Shown: one piece after another, positions 35,601-45,600 of the stretch
How the letters are laid out: each line of letters opens with the position of its first letter
Numbering within the stretch: position 1 is the stretch's first letter
Assembly: GCA_018398815.1 (NCBI GenBank)
Contig: JAFLJL010013946.1
Location: 65,266-129,265 of the forward strand
From: Conus ventricosus
Lineage: Eukaryota > Mollusca > Gastropoda > Neogastropoda > Conidae
Length of the DNA stretch: 64,000 bases
Direction of reading: 5' to 3'
Program-made: the position numbers and the translations under genes
The notes under the pieces: model-generated
The model's database searches: none
Seen by the model: the letters and a program-made list of their open reading frames with translations, nothing else
What the model was told of the DNA's origin: nothing

Positions 35601-35660
35601 CGATGTGTCCATTTGGACGTATCGGGCCGTGGACGTATCGGGCCGTGGACGCATCGACAT
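35586..35660. repeat. Inverted and direct repeat at the start of the next gene
   Basis: GATACGTCCACGGCCCGAT (35586-35604) is followed after about 12 nt by its complement ATCGGGCCGTGGACGTATC, and the unit CGTATCGGGCCGTGGA is also directly repeated. The tract replaces the expected start-codon region of the candidate capsid gene. Confidence 0.85.
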
Positions 35661-36739
35661 GCTCCCCTTTTTACTACATAACGCAGACATTTTTACACTC
35701 TATTCTGACCTATGGCTGCCCAGAACAGAAAGAAAAGACAAAGCTTATCAGGGAATACAAAGCACAAACGGTCTTAAACATAGACTGAGGATGCAAAGGA
35801 TGATATTGAAGACCGGGCAGTAGCACTAGCATTTGGCAACCGATTTTACGTTCCTCTAGATTTTGAACTGTTGAAGACGCATCAACCATATTATCAAGGC
35901 GCACTAAGAGATAAACTTACTTATGAACTAACATTTAATGACGGCGGGTCTGTCATTCTGTCTGAAGACACTTTAGCTAAATACGCAGTCAGTGACATCT
36001 CTCTTGAGTTTGATGTTGTTACTAACCCTGAACAGGCTAGAACAGTCTTAAACCAATATAACAGTAAGACAGTTATTTTATTTTGAAAGAGTTGTGCACC
36101 ACATTACAGAAAACAAAGACAAACAAGACACTATCTGGAACATAGCTCTAAGTTATTCTCTTAGGTCATTAAAGGGAATTTTGTTGCTGTTTACTGAAGT
36201 TACAACTCCTTTTCACAGAGAATAGCAAGACACTATCTGGAACATAGCTCTAAGTTATTCTCTTAGGTCCTTAAAGGAAATTTTGTTGCTGTTTACAGAA
36301 GTTACAACTCCTTTTCACGGAGAATCTGAGGTGTTTTACAATCCAAAAATTGAGCAGTTGTCTTGCACAATAGACGGCAAGCCTGTTCAGTTGTATTCAG
36401 GTGGACTTTTACCTCACCAACACTTTGATGAAGTAAGGAAGTTGTTCGCTGGAGGCAGACAAACAAATCCTACAGTTGATCTTGTATGTAAAAAAACTTC
36501 ACCTTCATGATGTAAGACTTGAAGATTACTTAACAAAACAATACGGACTATGGTTAGATTTTAGATCCACATATGACAACAGATTATTTGGAAGTGGAAG
36601 AAGGGTGGGAGCAGATGGCATAACCATACAGATTAACAAGAAAGCAGATGGAAACGGCCCGTTAAAAATGCACGTTTTTGTGGTTTCTGACGCTCAGTTA
36701 AACATTGAAGAAAACAGGCTGAAAGAAATAACTTATTAA
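35605..36739 (+). pseudogene. Polinton major capsid protein candidate
   Basis: Segments in order: TYRAVDVSGRGRIDMLPFLLH, LWLPRTERKDKAYQGIQS (35617-35770), FGNRFYVPLDFELLKTHQPYY and LTYELTFNDGG (35833-35945), DISLEFDVVT (35995-36025), EVFYNPKIEQL (36327-36360), then YGLWLDFRSTYDNRLFGSGRR and HVFVVSDAQLNIEE (36542-36715). About 380 codons, a beta-rich protein adjacent to the packaging ATPase. Position and size suggest the double-jelly-roll capsid protein; this is inference. Breaks: no ATG at the start, frameshifts near 35790, 36080 and 36487, and an in-frame duplication with a stop at 36224. Confidence 0.5.
36124..36327. repeat. 102-bp in-frame tandem duplication in the candidate capsid gene
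   Basis: 36124-36225 and 36226-36327 are direct copies with about four substitutions. The unit is exactly 34 codons, so the frame is kept, but TAG at the junction (36223-36225) stops it. Confidence 0.9.
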
Positions 36740-36803
36740 AATGCAGGTTAAAAGCAATAACCTATTAAAATGCGGGCTAAAAGAAATAACCTATTAAAAA
36801 CAG
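36725..36803. repeat. About 30-bp tandem repeat before the ATPase start
   Basis: Three units of the form AAAxAAATAACCTATTAAAATGC. The unit contains TATTAAAA and the last copy ends immediately upstream of the ATPase ATG. Confidence 0.8.
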
Positions 36804-37412
36804 ATGGATAGTTTGAACTTTCTGCCCAAAGATCCACACAGTTCACTTATCTGTGTGGGTGTTGGAAAACTGTCTTTGTACTTGATTTGTTACAAACAAT
36901 CTACAGGTTTCATTACGAGTACATTGTTATATTCTGCACAACTATTAAGCACAACAAGTCTTACAAAGAAAGGCAGTTTGTTTGGTCAGACGAGAATATA
37001 TTTTTAGTTGATCCTAGCGACAAGCTAAGCGACTGTTTAGAACATTACTATAGGCTATTTGAGGGAACTGAAACACTGTTTATCATTGATGACTGCTCAG
37101 CTGAACGAGACATTGTTAAAATAAGAAAGACTCTGTCAAAGCTGGCCTTTAGTGGCCGCCACGCATTGGTCTCTGTGTGGCTCTTAATTCAAAAATACAA
37201 TGCTGTCTTAACAGACTTTAGATCGCAGTTAAAATCAGTTGCATTATTTTACACTAAGGACAAAGATAGCTTTGAAGACTGTTTGAGTGAAAATTATATA
37301 ATAAGGGACAGGGATGAGTTTAAAAAAAAAAGAAGAGCAGTTAGAAAAATCCAAGCACGCTAAACTATGCTTGCGGACTGACCCACCAGTTCAATACGTT
37401 TGTTTGTTATAG
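36804..37412 (+). pseudogene. Polinton A32/FtsK-type genome-packaging ATPase
   Basis: It powers DNA packaging into capsids in this virus class. The start is the ATG at 36804. The nucleotide-binding loop region reads SLICVGVGKLSLYL, a shortened, degenerate Walker A. Walker B is clear: TLFIIDDCSAERDI (about 37075-37118). A conserved RKTLSKLAFSGRHALVSVW and sensor-like QKYNAVLTDFR follow, with DKDSFEDCL and a C-terminal KHAKLCLRTDPPVQY in a third frame to TAG at 37410-37412. About 200 codons is normal. Breaks: frameshift near 36885 and at the A10 run at 37322-37331. Confidence 0.85.
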
Positions 37413-37600
37413 ATTGCTTATTATAGATTGCTTATTTTAGATTGCTTATTATAGATTGCTTATTATAGATTGCTTATAATAGATTGTTTATTATTGATTG
37501 CTTATTATAGATTGATTGTTATAGATTGCTTATAATAGATTATTATAGATTGTTTATTATAGATTGCTTATTACTTGATTGTTTATTATAATTTTCATAT
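37413..37600. repeat. Minisatellite, unit TTATAGATTGCTTA
   Basis: About a dozen 13-15-bp units fill the spacer between the ATPase stop and the next start codon. Confidence 0.9.
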
Positions 37601-37608
37601 TAAAAAGA

Positions 37609-38505
37609 ATGTCACGCGGGCCAGAATCAAAAGTAGAGCTAGCTCCTAGATGCGTTGCAGTAGAGCTAAAAGACCTAGCAGACACATTTGAGTTTGATCT
37701 GGTAGGAGTGCCAGGAAATGTTTATGGTTTTGAATACACATATGGCGGGTTTTACAAACGAACAGAAATTGAATATAAAAAACGACAGCAATATCCTAAA
37801 CTAGAACAAATACGAAATCTAAAAACAACTGATTACGGCAAACACGAATACAAGCTTTATAGACAAGACAATAACTGGGTTTTACGCCCTGAAATTAACT
37901 GGGATTTAAAATTTGACTTACTAAGCCCCAGTGTATACTTTGATTAAAAAAAAAACCCACAATTTTAGAAAAGCTTTGAATGCAGGACCCCATCTTGCTA
38001 GTCTTGTCCCAGGATTACAACAGAAAAAGCAGATTGAGATAACTAAATATAAGCGTAAATATATGCTACACAGAAAGAGGTCCTTGGCTGAAGTGGGGGA
38101 CGACACGGTTGGCTTAGAATTTAACCCAAAATTTCCAATGCTTAACAAATTTACGATGATTTTTGTTTTATTAATCACTCCAGGGGAGTCTGATCCTAGT
38201 TTGCCAGAACATGTGTTAATTAGGGGAGTATTAATAAAGTCTGAAAACTTGGATGTCCCTCTTAGACTTGTTATTGCCATTACTAAAACGGGGATGAAAT
38301 AACCACTTTCTTATCATCTGACAAAGTTACTGTGATGGTTGACAAAGACAAACTAACAGTACTTGATTTTATTTTTATTAAGTATGTTGATTTTATTGGG
38401 TTTTACTCTGTTGATGCAGTTCTGTCAGAAGAGTTAATAAGACCATTTTTTACAAAATTAATCTTGATTAAACAATGGATGATCAAGCCCAAAAGTTTAG
38501 GTTAA
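37609..38505 (+). pseudogene. Polinton gene of unknown function (MSRGPES)
   Basis: The start is the ATG at 37609 after ATATTAAAAAGA. The first frame (112 codons, FEFDLVGVPGNVYGFEYTYGG) ends at an A10 run (37947-37956). The second frame continues with FRKALNAGPHLASLVPGLQQ and KFPMLNKFTMIFVLLITPGES. A third, after GGGG near 38292, runs with VTVMVDKDKLTVLDFIF to TAA at 38503-38505, overlapping the next start by about 30 bp. If these are one gene, the product is about 295 residues. I recognise no domain. Confidence 0.5.
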
Positions 38506-39035
38506 AGCACATGACTGAACTTCAAAAGGAAATTTTAAGCGACTTAAAAAAGTATAGGGTTACTAGAAAGAAATATGCTAAAGCTTTAATTGCTCTTTCG
38601 TATGTAGTTACTGGCTCATCAGTTGTAGCCAGCTTAAGCACTGGGTCTAGTGTTGCTCTTTTAGCTACTGGAGTTGGAGCACCAATGTCTATAGCTTTTG
38701 GGAGTGTTGGGGTAGGTTTAGGTGCTGTGTCCACGATTGTAAGTGCTGTTTTAAAAAAGCTAACGCGCAAATTAAAAAAGCACACTGCTATTGTAGCCCT
38801 AGCATCAGGAACCCTTTACTCATTAAATCTAATCATAAGCAATTCATTACAGGATAAAAACATTACTGACGAAGAATTTAAACGAGCCATGGATGATGGA
38901 GATGATTACAAACGCCAAAAATTTGACCTCCAAAAGAAATGGACAAACACTTTTATTTTACAACAGGTAGACACTGAGGCAATCAAACAAAACATTACAA
39001 AACAAACAAGCAATCAGTTAAATGCAAAATCATAA
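38475..39035 (+). CDS. Polinton small membrane-active protein (intact)
   Basis: An intact 186-codon ORF. The N-terminus is charged (KHMTELQKEILSDLKKYRVTRKKYAKA). There are two hydrophobic, Gly/Ala/Ser-rich segments (about residues 36-60 and 65-98; VVASLSTGSSVALLATGVG and FGSVGVGLGAVSTIVSAV), then KKHTAIVALASGTLYSLN and a Glu/Asp-rich helix (NITDEEFKRAMDDGDDYK). The glycine-rich double hydrophobic segment recalls membrane-inserting virion proteins. A homologue-like protein is familiar from other metazoan Polintons. Function unknown. Confidence 0.7.
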   Translation: MDDQAQKFRLKHMTELQKEILSDLKKYRVTRKKYAKALIALSYVVTGSSVVASLSTGSSVALLATGVGAPMSIAFGSVGVGLGAVSTIVSAVLKKLTRKLKKHTAIVALASGTLYSLNLIISNSLQDKNITDEEFKRAMDDGDDYKRQKFDLQKKWTNTFILQQVDTEAIKQNITKQTSNQLNAKS

Positions 39036-39145
39036 GTTTAGCACACACAAAAAAATCATAAGTTTAACACACACAAAAATTATAAGTTTAACAAAAAAAT
39101 CATAAGTTTAACAAAAAATAAATAGACTATAAATTGACATTCATA
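39036..39145. repeat. Tandem repeat between convergent genes (unit AAAAATCATAAGTTTAACA)
   Basis: Four units of 20-25 bp between the rightward membrane protein gene and the leftward integrase gene. Confidence 0.85.
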
Positions 39146-39159
39146 CTATTTTTTTTTAA

Positions 39160-40124
39160 CTAAAAGGGACTGTGTTTGGTAGGACAATTTGCAGCTCTTC
39201 ACGAACAAAGGATCTTTTAGGGGCAGGCTTTTAGAAGAAAGAGTTTCTCTTAAATAATACACAGGAGGGGTTGTTTTCATAATTCGTTCAACTTCATATA
39301 TGTCTACGCTCCATATAGGGTCTGTGGCTCTAATTCTAACATCACCTTCTGCCTCTCCAGGAGCATACAAGTATCTTACTTTTAGTCCAAACGGCAAGAG
39401 TTTTTGAGTGCCCTGCGCATCTTCAGTAATGCTTTTTTTAAAATTTGATTGCGTTTACTGGTTTAAGACCTGTTGCTTTAAATTCTTCATTGTTCATGGC
39501 GCGTAAAACAGCTGGCATTCTCCTAACCCATTCTGTGTTGCGTGCTCTGTCCATGATTTCTTTGTAATATTGATAGGTAAACAGACGTTCAGCTAGATTC
39601 TTATTAAAGTTTTCTACTAGCGCCTGGGAGCGATGGTTCCCTGGAATCCCTCTCTTAACTGTAACCCAGTGTTTTAAAAGCAGTTGGTTTACAGCCCCTT
39701 TAAACTCTTTTCCATCATCAACCTGGATCATCCTAGGATACTTTAATGGGCCTCGCATGTATATTTGTTGTAAAGCCACAGCTACAGCAGTTGAGTTTTT
39801 ATCTGTTAAAGGCTCAGCGTCTTTATACCTTGAAGCCATGTCGACAACAGTCAGAGCATACTTAAACTTTTTTCTTCTAACTTTGTCATGTGGAAGATAC
39901 AACAAGTCCATCTGGTGGGTGTCATTTGGTGTTGAGTTAACAAAGCTAGGCCTCATGATTCTTTTTGGGGCAGGCAAATATATTTGCCAAATTGCTTGTA
40001 TTGAAAGCCAGTCTTTTGCTTCTGACTTAGACACCCCAGCAGCTTTACTCAGTTTATTAATAGCAGTCTTTCCTTTCTAATACCCTCTAGGAGAATAATA
40101 TATTTTGTACTTCGCATTGTCCAT
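39160..40124 (-). pseudogene. Polinton DDE integrase
   Basis: Catalyses insertion of the element. The start is the ATG at 40124 (MDNAKYKIYYSPRGY). The N-terminal region is stopped by TAG at 40079-40077 where related integrases carry a Trp. The catalytic core is intact in the frame 40034-39438: first Asp in HQMDLLYLP, second in MIQVDDGKEF, Glu in ALVENFNKNLAERL, spaced as D,D-35-E. After a frameshift at the poly-T run near 39432, the C-terminal chromo/SH3-like domain continues: GLKVRYLYAPGEAEG, PIWSVDIYEVERIM, PPVYYL. About 320 codons, typical. Preceded by GGTTAAAAT. Confidence 0.92.
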
Positions 40125-40209
40125 ATTTTAACCATGTTCTTATTACATTTTAACTATGTCTTTTATTACATTTTAACAATGTTTTTTTTATTACATTTTA
40201 ACTATGTTT
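40125..40209. repeat. Tandem repeat upstream of integrase (unit TTATTACATTTTAACTATG)
   Basis: Four 22-25-bp units between the integrase start and the stop of the next leftward gene. Confidence 0.85.
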
Positions 40210-40614
40210 TTAGATTGAGTATGCAAGAAGAAAGATTGCTCCCATAGCACCTATGATAAAGCCTATTTCTGCCATTTTCTGATCCTCAGATGGCTCATAA
40301 ACGTCAGATAGTTCTGGCGGTGAGGATGTTAGAAACTTCTTTCCTGTTACTAAGTAATACTCATTCATTGCGTCATCAACGTCTGTAAATGTGTGCTGTG
40401 CATGTCCCTGTTCTCTTAACTTTTTATTAATAAAGCCTAAGTGAGCAATCCTCCTTTTCTCATAAGCGTCTTGTGCCTTAGCTAACTCTTCCGTTGCCTT
40501 GTTATGCCGTTCTCTTTCTTCATCAGACCACAGTTTACTAAACATGTAATTGCTCCCAGAGAAAGCCGATGCATTAACAATAGCTCCTCCCACCATCAGA
40601 ACTAATCCAGACAT
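40210..40614 (-). CDS. Polinton conserved small protein, two membrane ends (intact)
   Basis: Intact 134 codons from the ATG at 40614, preceded by TTATAAAAAG, exactly as in the minor capsid gene. The N-terminal hydrophobic segment is MSGLVLMVGGAIVNASAF. The central charged helix (EERERHNKATEELAKAQDAYEKRR) is coiled-coil like. The block DVDDAMNEYYLVTGKK and a C-terminal hydrophobic segment (IGFIIGAMGAIFLLAYSI) follow. I recognise the family from other metazoan Polintons/adintoviruses; its role is unknown, and a virion or membrane-bridging protein is a guess. Confidence 0.75.
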   Translation of the reverse strand: MSGLVLMVGGAIVNASAFSGSNYMFSKLWSDEERERHNKATEELAKAQDAYEKRRIAHLGFINKKLREQGHAQHTFTDVDDAMNEYYLVTGKKFLTSSPPELSDVYEPSEDQKMAEIGFIIGAMGAIFLLAYSI

Positions 40615-40624
40615 CTTTTTATAA

Positions 40625-40740
40625 ATGAATATTTCTTATGAATTAATTAATCTTTCTATGCATTAATCTTTCTATGCATTAATCTTTTATAAATCAATCT
40701 TTCTATGCACTAATCTTTTTTATAAATCAATATTTCCATG
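40625..40740. repeat. Tandem repeat (unit ATTAATCTTTCTATGC)
   Basis: Five or six degenerate 16-30-bp units overlapping the end of the neighbouring leftward gene. Confidence 0.75.
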
Positions 40741-40867
40741 CATTAATATTTTCTGGGATAATCCCCTGTGTAATAAGAAAGTCTTTTGACGCAATTCCTG
40801 CAGTTATTACAACTATAACCTTAACAACATCCTCAGTGTCTAACCGTCCTAGATCGGCTGGCTTCAT
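40727..40867 (-). CDS. Polinton small protein, paralogue B part 2
   Basis: 46 codons from the ATG at 40867, which follows GTTTAA. It contains KPADLGRLDTEDVVKV, VVITAGIASKDFLI and QGIIPENI. The central part matches the small protein at 40976-41200 (KLPNMGKIEDSPKLVATIFFALATKDFVI), so the two are paralogues. In the other paralogue the equivalent of this part is fused to an N-terminal hydrophobic segment; here that segment is a separate ORF (40869-40964). Confidence 0.6.
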   Translation of the reverse strand: MKPADLGRLDTEDVVKVIVVITAGIASKDFLITQGIIPENINAWKY

Positions 40868-40868
40868 T

Positions 40869-40964
40869 TTAAACATGTTTTTTTGCTAACACGCTATACC
40901 CTATACTAAGGCCGCTAATTACAGCAGAGTGGTAAATAGTATTAATGATCTTTGCAGTGCTCAT
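40869..40964 (-). CDS. Polinton small protein, paralogue B part 1
   Basis: 31 codons from the ATG at 40964 (after TTAATAAAAAC): MSTAKIINTIYHSAVISG, then LSIGYSVLAKK. Hydrophobic. It ends two bases before the ATG of part 2. Either two tiny genes or one gene split by a one-base shift in the A-rich junction. Confidence 0.5.
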   Translation of the reverse strand: MSTAKIINTIYHSAVISGLSIGYSVLAKKHV

Positions 40965-40975
40965 GTTTTTATTAA

Positions 40976-41200
40976 CTAAAAAAAGTAATTAAAACAATCA
41001 TAATATGAAAGGCTGTCTATGTGCTTTTTAATCACAAAATCTTTTGTTGCTAGAGCAAAAAATATGGTTGCAACTAGTTTTGGTGAATCTTCTATCTTTC
41101 CCATATTGGGCAGTTTTATTCTTAGCAAACATTTTGCAAGGGTTGAATAAACTACAACACCAACAACAGGCACTACATAATTAACCAACGTTAAACTCAT
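40976..41200 (-). CDS. Polinton small membrane protein, paralogue A (intact)
   Basis: 74 codons from the ATG at 41200 (after TTTTTAAAACC). The hydrophobic N-terminus is TLVNYVVPVVGVVVYSTLA. A domain KLPNMGKIEDSPKLVATIF and LATKDFVIKKHI follow, shared with paralogue B. Divergent from the gene at 41292. Function unknown. Confidence 0.65.
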   Translation of the reverse strand: MSLTLVNYVVPVVGVVVYSTLAKCLLRIKLPNMGKIEDSPKLVATIFFALATKDFVIKKHIDSLSYYDCFNYFF

Positions 41201-41291
41201 GGTTTTAAAAAGGTTTTATTATTTTTATTGTGTTTTAAAAGTATTATATTATTTTTACTGTTTTAAAAAGTTTTTTAAAAGGGTTTTAAAA
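41201..41291. promoter_or_regulatory. Divergent promoter spacer with TTTTAAAA boxes
   Basis: 91 bp between two start codons, made of repeated (G/C)TTTTAAAA(A) and TTATTTTTAxTG units. One box touches each ATG. Confidence 0.55.
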
Positions 41292-41696
41292 ATGGATTGT
41301 GACGAGCTATTAAAGTGTGAGGAGCCAGCAAACCACTCGCCAGACCTCTGCCATAAAGAAAGATTATACTCTCTGGCTGCGTGTGGAAAAACTAGACAGT
41401 ATTTAGGTGTTGAACTAAGTATTGAACAGATCCAACAACTGTCTACTTCAGACGTTGATAAGTATTACGCTAGGTACGAAGCACAGCTAGGGTAAAAAAT
41501 GGTTAGATCGGTGGGGCAGACAATGATTAGTTTACATGCCAAATTAGTAGGCAAGATAGCACCGATTGATTCAGAAGAAGATTTAAAATATGACTTATCA
41601 CAAGATCCAGTTTTAATTAAACAAGTCACTAGAAACTCTTGCATGTGACATGTATTATAAATTTGGGACGCTATTATGCCCATTCATCATGGGATA
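41292..41696 (+). pseudogene. Polinton small protein (MDCDELLK)
   Basis: The start is the ATG at 41292 directly after TTTTAAAA. The first 67 codons (PDLCHKERLYSLAACGKT, YLGVELSIEQIQQLSTSD, VDKYYARYEAQLG) end in TAA at 41493-41495. The same frame continues after that single stop (MVRSVGQTMISLHAKLVGK, DSEEDLKYDLSQDPVL) to a frameshift near 41640, then MYYKFGTLL. The continuation matches what I expect for this family, so the first stop looks like a nonsense change. Function unknown. Confidence 0.6.
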
Positions 41697-41736
41697 AATT
41701 ACTTTTAATCATATTAATTTTAATCATATTAGAAAA

Positions 41737-42229
41737 ATGAACGACCAGGAGAAGAAGATTGTGACTCCACAGGAGCAGAATATGACTCCACAAGAGCAGA
41801 ATATGACTCCACAAGAGAATGCTCAGGGGAGTGTCCCACAAGGGAGTGCCCCACAAGTGAGTAGTGTTACTAAGTCTAAAAATCCTGGACGTGTTGAGGC
41901 TGGTCGTAAACTAGCTGAATGGAACAGACTGCAAAAAGCAAACCAAGCAGCAAAACAAAAAATTATTAGATAGTAATCCAACGTCGCCACCAGCGCCGCC
42001 ACCAACAACAACAATACCACCACCACAATCAAACTGTAAAATATATTATTATGTATTGGGGGGCGTTGTTGTTGGTGGTGGTGGGGGGGGGGGGGGGGGG
42101 GGGGGCTTAACATACAAATGTCTAAAACCATACTTAGCAACAAAGTCACAAACCCCCACAAAAACAGTAAAAGAAGAAGAACCAGCTCCTGCAAAAAAAG
42201 GACAACCACCTGCTGCAGACCCATTTTAA
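41737..42229 (+). pseudogene. Polinton Pro/Gly-rich protein
   Basis: The start is the ATG at 41737. Three 21-bp units encode MTPQEQN-type heptads (41757-41816). A basic segment NPGRVEAGRKLAEWNRLQKA follows. The frame shifts in the A6 run near 41961. The other frame continues with a Pro/Thr tract, a hydrophobic Val/Gly segment with a long glycine run coded by poly-G (42084-42106), and a Lys/Glu/Pro tail to TAA at 42227-42229. The poly-G length may be unreliable. Confidence 0.5.
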
Positions 42230-42242
42230 TGGATTAGTTTTT

Positions 42243-42600
42243 TAATGTGTTGTTAAGAACTAGATAAGTACAAGTTAAGTACTGGTTAAGTACAAGTCAA
42301 GTACAAGTAAAGTTAGTTATAACAAGTTAAGTACAAGCAAAGTACAAGTTAAGTACAAGTTAAGTACAAGTTAAGTACAAGTTAAGTACAAGTAAAGTAC
42401 AAGTAAAGTACAAGTCATGTTAAGTACAAGTTAAGTTCTTAAGTTAAGTACTGGTTAAGTTCTTAAGTTAAGTACAAGTTAAGTACTGGTTAAGTTCTTA
42501 ACGTAAGTACAAGTAAAGTCGGCCACGTTCTTAAGTCATGTTCTAAACCAAGAAAAGTTCTAGCCCAGGTAAAGTTCTTAAGTTAAGTTCTTAAGTTGAG
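42243..42600. repeat. Minisatellite, unit AAGTTAAGTAC (11 bp)
   Basis: About 25 units of AAGT(T/A)AAGTAC(AAG) with variants. It lies between convergent genes: a Pro/Gly-rich protein (plus) and DNA polymerase (minus). Confidence 0.92.
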
Positions 42601-42620
42601 TCAAGTTCTTCTACTACAAG

Positions 42621-45600
42621 TTAATCTTTTAAAGTACGTTCTTTAGCTTTTAAGTTAATTCTCCAATGGCCTATAGCGTATGAAAACTTCGGATTAACGT
42701 AAGTTCGCTTGTTATTGTTAGAGACTAGTGATTTCTTATTAACAGTAGTTGTGTTTACTTGATGAAGAGTAGAGCGCAGATTAACATTTGTGTGATGAAA
42801 TACTTTGTGTTCAAAGAGAGCCTGCTTGTAGTTGTCGTGAATAATATATTTTTTTTACAACTTCTTTACATACGCCCTTAGCCTTCTTCATTACAGAAGT
42901 CTGGCTAGCAACGCTATACATCTTGAACCTTAGGCCAACATATTCTTGTATAACTGTTCCATTAAGTACGTCTTTAAACTTTCCAACTTTCCAATCACTT
43001 TCTTGTTTACAGTTGAATGTAAAGGGCTGTCTTTAGGATAGTCACTTGTGCCGTACCAGACATCAGCTCCTTTAGCTACTTCTAACTCTAAATCTTTGTA
43101 AACGTCTTCTGTGGGGATGTCTAGAATAAAAGAGTCAGTGTCTGTGTAAAGGACTCTAGATTCTGGGTACAGCGGTTTAAAGTAGTCATACAAAAATTCT
43201 AGCATTAACAGCTTAGACAGCTCTAACACAGTAAACCCAATAAATACTGGTTTGTCAAACCTCACATTCTGTTTCTTCATCATAATGCCAACCAGGCTGT
43301 CGTTAAATTGTCTAAAGTCTAAATAGTTATGTTTAGAGACTAGTGTAATTGCTCTTTGTTTGTTTGTAACTGATCTTACATCTTTGCGCTTGTGTGGGTT
43401 TTCCATGGTTTTGCCAAAGCAACTGTTGTTCATTAGTTTAAAAAAAGTCTTTTTCTGAAGCGTCAGTGGCTTTAGTCCTAAGATCAGTATTCTTCATGAT
43501 GTATGGCCTCATAAAGGGCTTTTGGTCAAAAGCAATTATTCTATGAACTGTTGTTAGTTTTAGTCCGTGTCTTAAGTAAAACTGTAGGAGCCTGTAATGG
43601 CACACGTACTTAGTCTTATGGCGAAGATTAGGCACAAGTTTTGGTGGTTCTGTGGGGGCCATCTTTAATCTTTCTGCAGCTAGGGGGTAATCATTATGGA
43701 GGTCATGCAAGCGTTCTGGGTACAGCAAGTCTACCTCTAAGATTAGTCCTGTTGGATGATCAGGTGTAAGCTGTGACAGCATCTTTAACACAAAATTAAC
43801 TTCATGATGGCCTGTGTACATTTTAAAGTTTTTTTAATGGGAGTGTCTGGCTCATAGCCCACCTATACAGATTGTTGGCGTCTAAGTATATTAGATAGTT
43901 AGATGGTTTAGTTGGGTCATAGTCATCTAAGTACTTATTGTTAGCTTTGCAGTAAGGGTGTGAGGCCATGCTAATGCCTCCCCTTAGACCGTCTTCAATC
44001 ATATAGAGTGTAGCCAAATCAGATATTAAGTCAATCTCAATGTCTGTAGACTTTAAGAATGCGTCCCAAGAAAGACCAGGGGCAGAAATGTAATGTGATG
44101 AGTCTAAGCCGTAATGTTTCATGCATGTAGATCTGTAATTCTGAAAGACGTCTGCCAATAAACATACGTCAGCCAATAAATATTGATCATGATAATCACC
44201 CATTGTTTGACAGTGTAATTCTGTCCAGGCTTTCGGTGCGTATTCATAGTCAGAGTCAGTTATGCTTTTGCCTGTAAGACGGCTGTAAAAATAGTCTTTA
44301 TGTGGTAGGGCTGGCTCTTCAAACCTTTCCCACGAGTCCATGTATTCATAAGGGTAAACACCTTTACGTACTAAAGATGGGTCAAATTATTGTTCAGTTA
44401 TTGGGAAGTCTTGTAGGGATCCTGCTAATTTATCCAAACTCCCCAGACTCATAGAAGGACAGATTGTCAATAATAAAGGTCATGTACTTTTCTGATGATT
44501 GTGCAATGCAGTCAACCCTCTTACATTCAGAATTTAGTGCTTGCATAATAAAATGAGAATCATAGCCTCGTAAGGTATGAAAGAAGATTGGCAGTTTCCA
44601 TGTCTTGGGGTCAACCTTAAGTTGAAGATTGCAACTGTTGTGTGCAGCCCCTCTGAATTTTTTTGTAATGTGATTGTGGTCCCTTACAGTGCCATTTAAT
44701 AATTCTTTCTTGCATATCCAGCAGTGTGTAGATGATTCATAGCGTTCTTGATCTTCAGGAGTCATAGCAATGTCTGAAAGATTTAGTTGATTGGAGAACT
44801 GATTACGAAGTTGTTTTATCTGATGTAAAAATTTACTAGCTGCATTGGGGCCTCTGTAAATCTCTGGATTTATGTGTTGGCCATCTGATCTAACAACAAC
44901 AAAGGCATAAGAACAAATCTGATGGTGGGTTAATAAGGCTGTGTTTTGTTCTTCTAATTGTTGTGGGCTATAGTACTGTGGTAAGATCGCTTCAAAGTCA
45001 GCATAAACTACGTATGGGCTCATCTGCATTTTGTATACATTTTAAAACCTAACTTTAGGCCCTGGTGGGGGTGTAAGAAGTTTAGTTTTACAGTCTACAA
45101 TACTTTTACAATGATCCTTATGTTTAACAGCTGCTTCTATAGTGGGGATTCTGACCAAACACCTTCTACAAAGCTCTTGTTTAGATGTGTCCTTTGTAGT
45201 ATAAGCCATAAGTCTGCTTATTGATCTAATTAATACATAATGACTCTCGGGGCCCTCTGTGAACAGTATTAAGTCTACATGATTCTTAAGCGAGTCACCA
45301 AAAGTGGGGGCTTTGGGAGAAATCCATAGAGGCTGTAGATTGTTTACTACACACCATTTGTATACGTTTACAGTTATAGGTTTGTTTTGCTCTTCAAACT
45401 GACTTATGCTTTGTATGCTTACTGGAAAGGTTATGTTATTAAAGTTCAGGTCATATCTATATTGTTCACACTTAGAAACTCTGTTTGCATGATTTTTAAC
45501 AGGATGCAAATGCGCTAAAACACACCACATAAAACACAAGTTGTCAGAATTTTGTATGTTTAAGACTGCTCGTTTTAACTCTAACTCTTTTGGGAGAGGA

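Noticed and set aside
37609..38505. Assignment of this unknown gene as the missing protease
   Set aside because: No Cys/His/Asp arrangement typical of adenain-like proteases is visible in any of its frames.
42243..42600. Minisatellite considered as a replication origin of the Polinton
   Set aside because: Polintons with protein-primed polymerases start at their termini; nothing beyond repetitiveness supports an internal origin.
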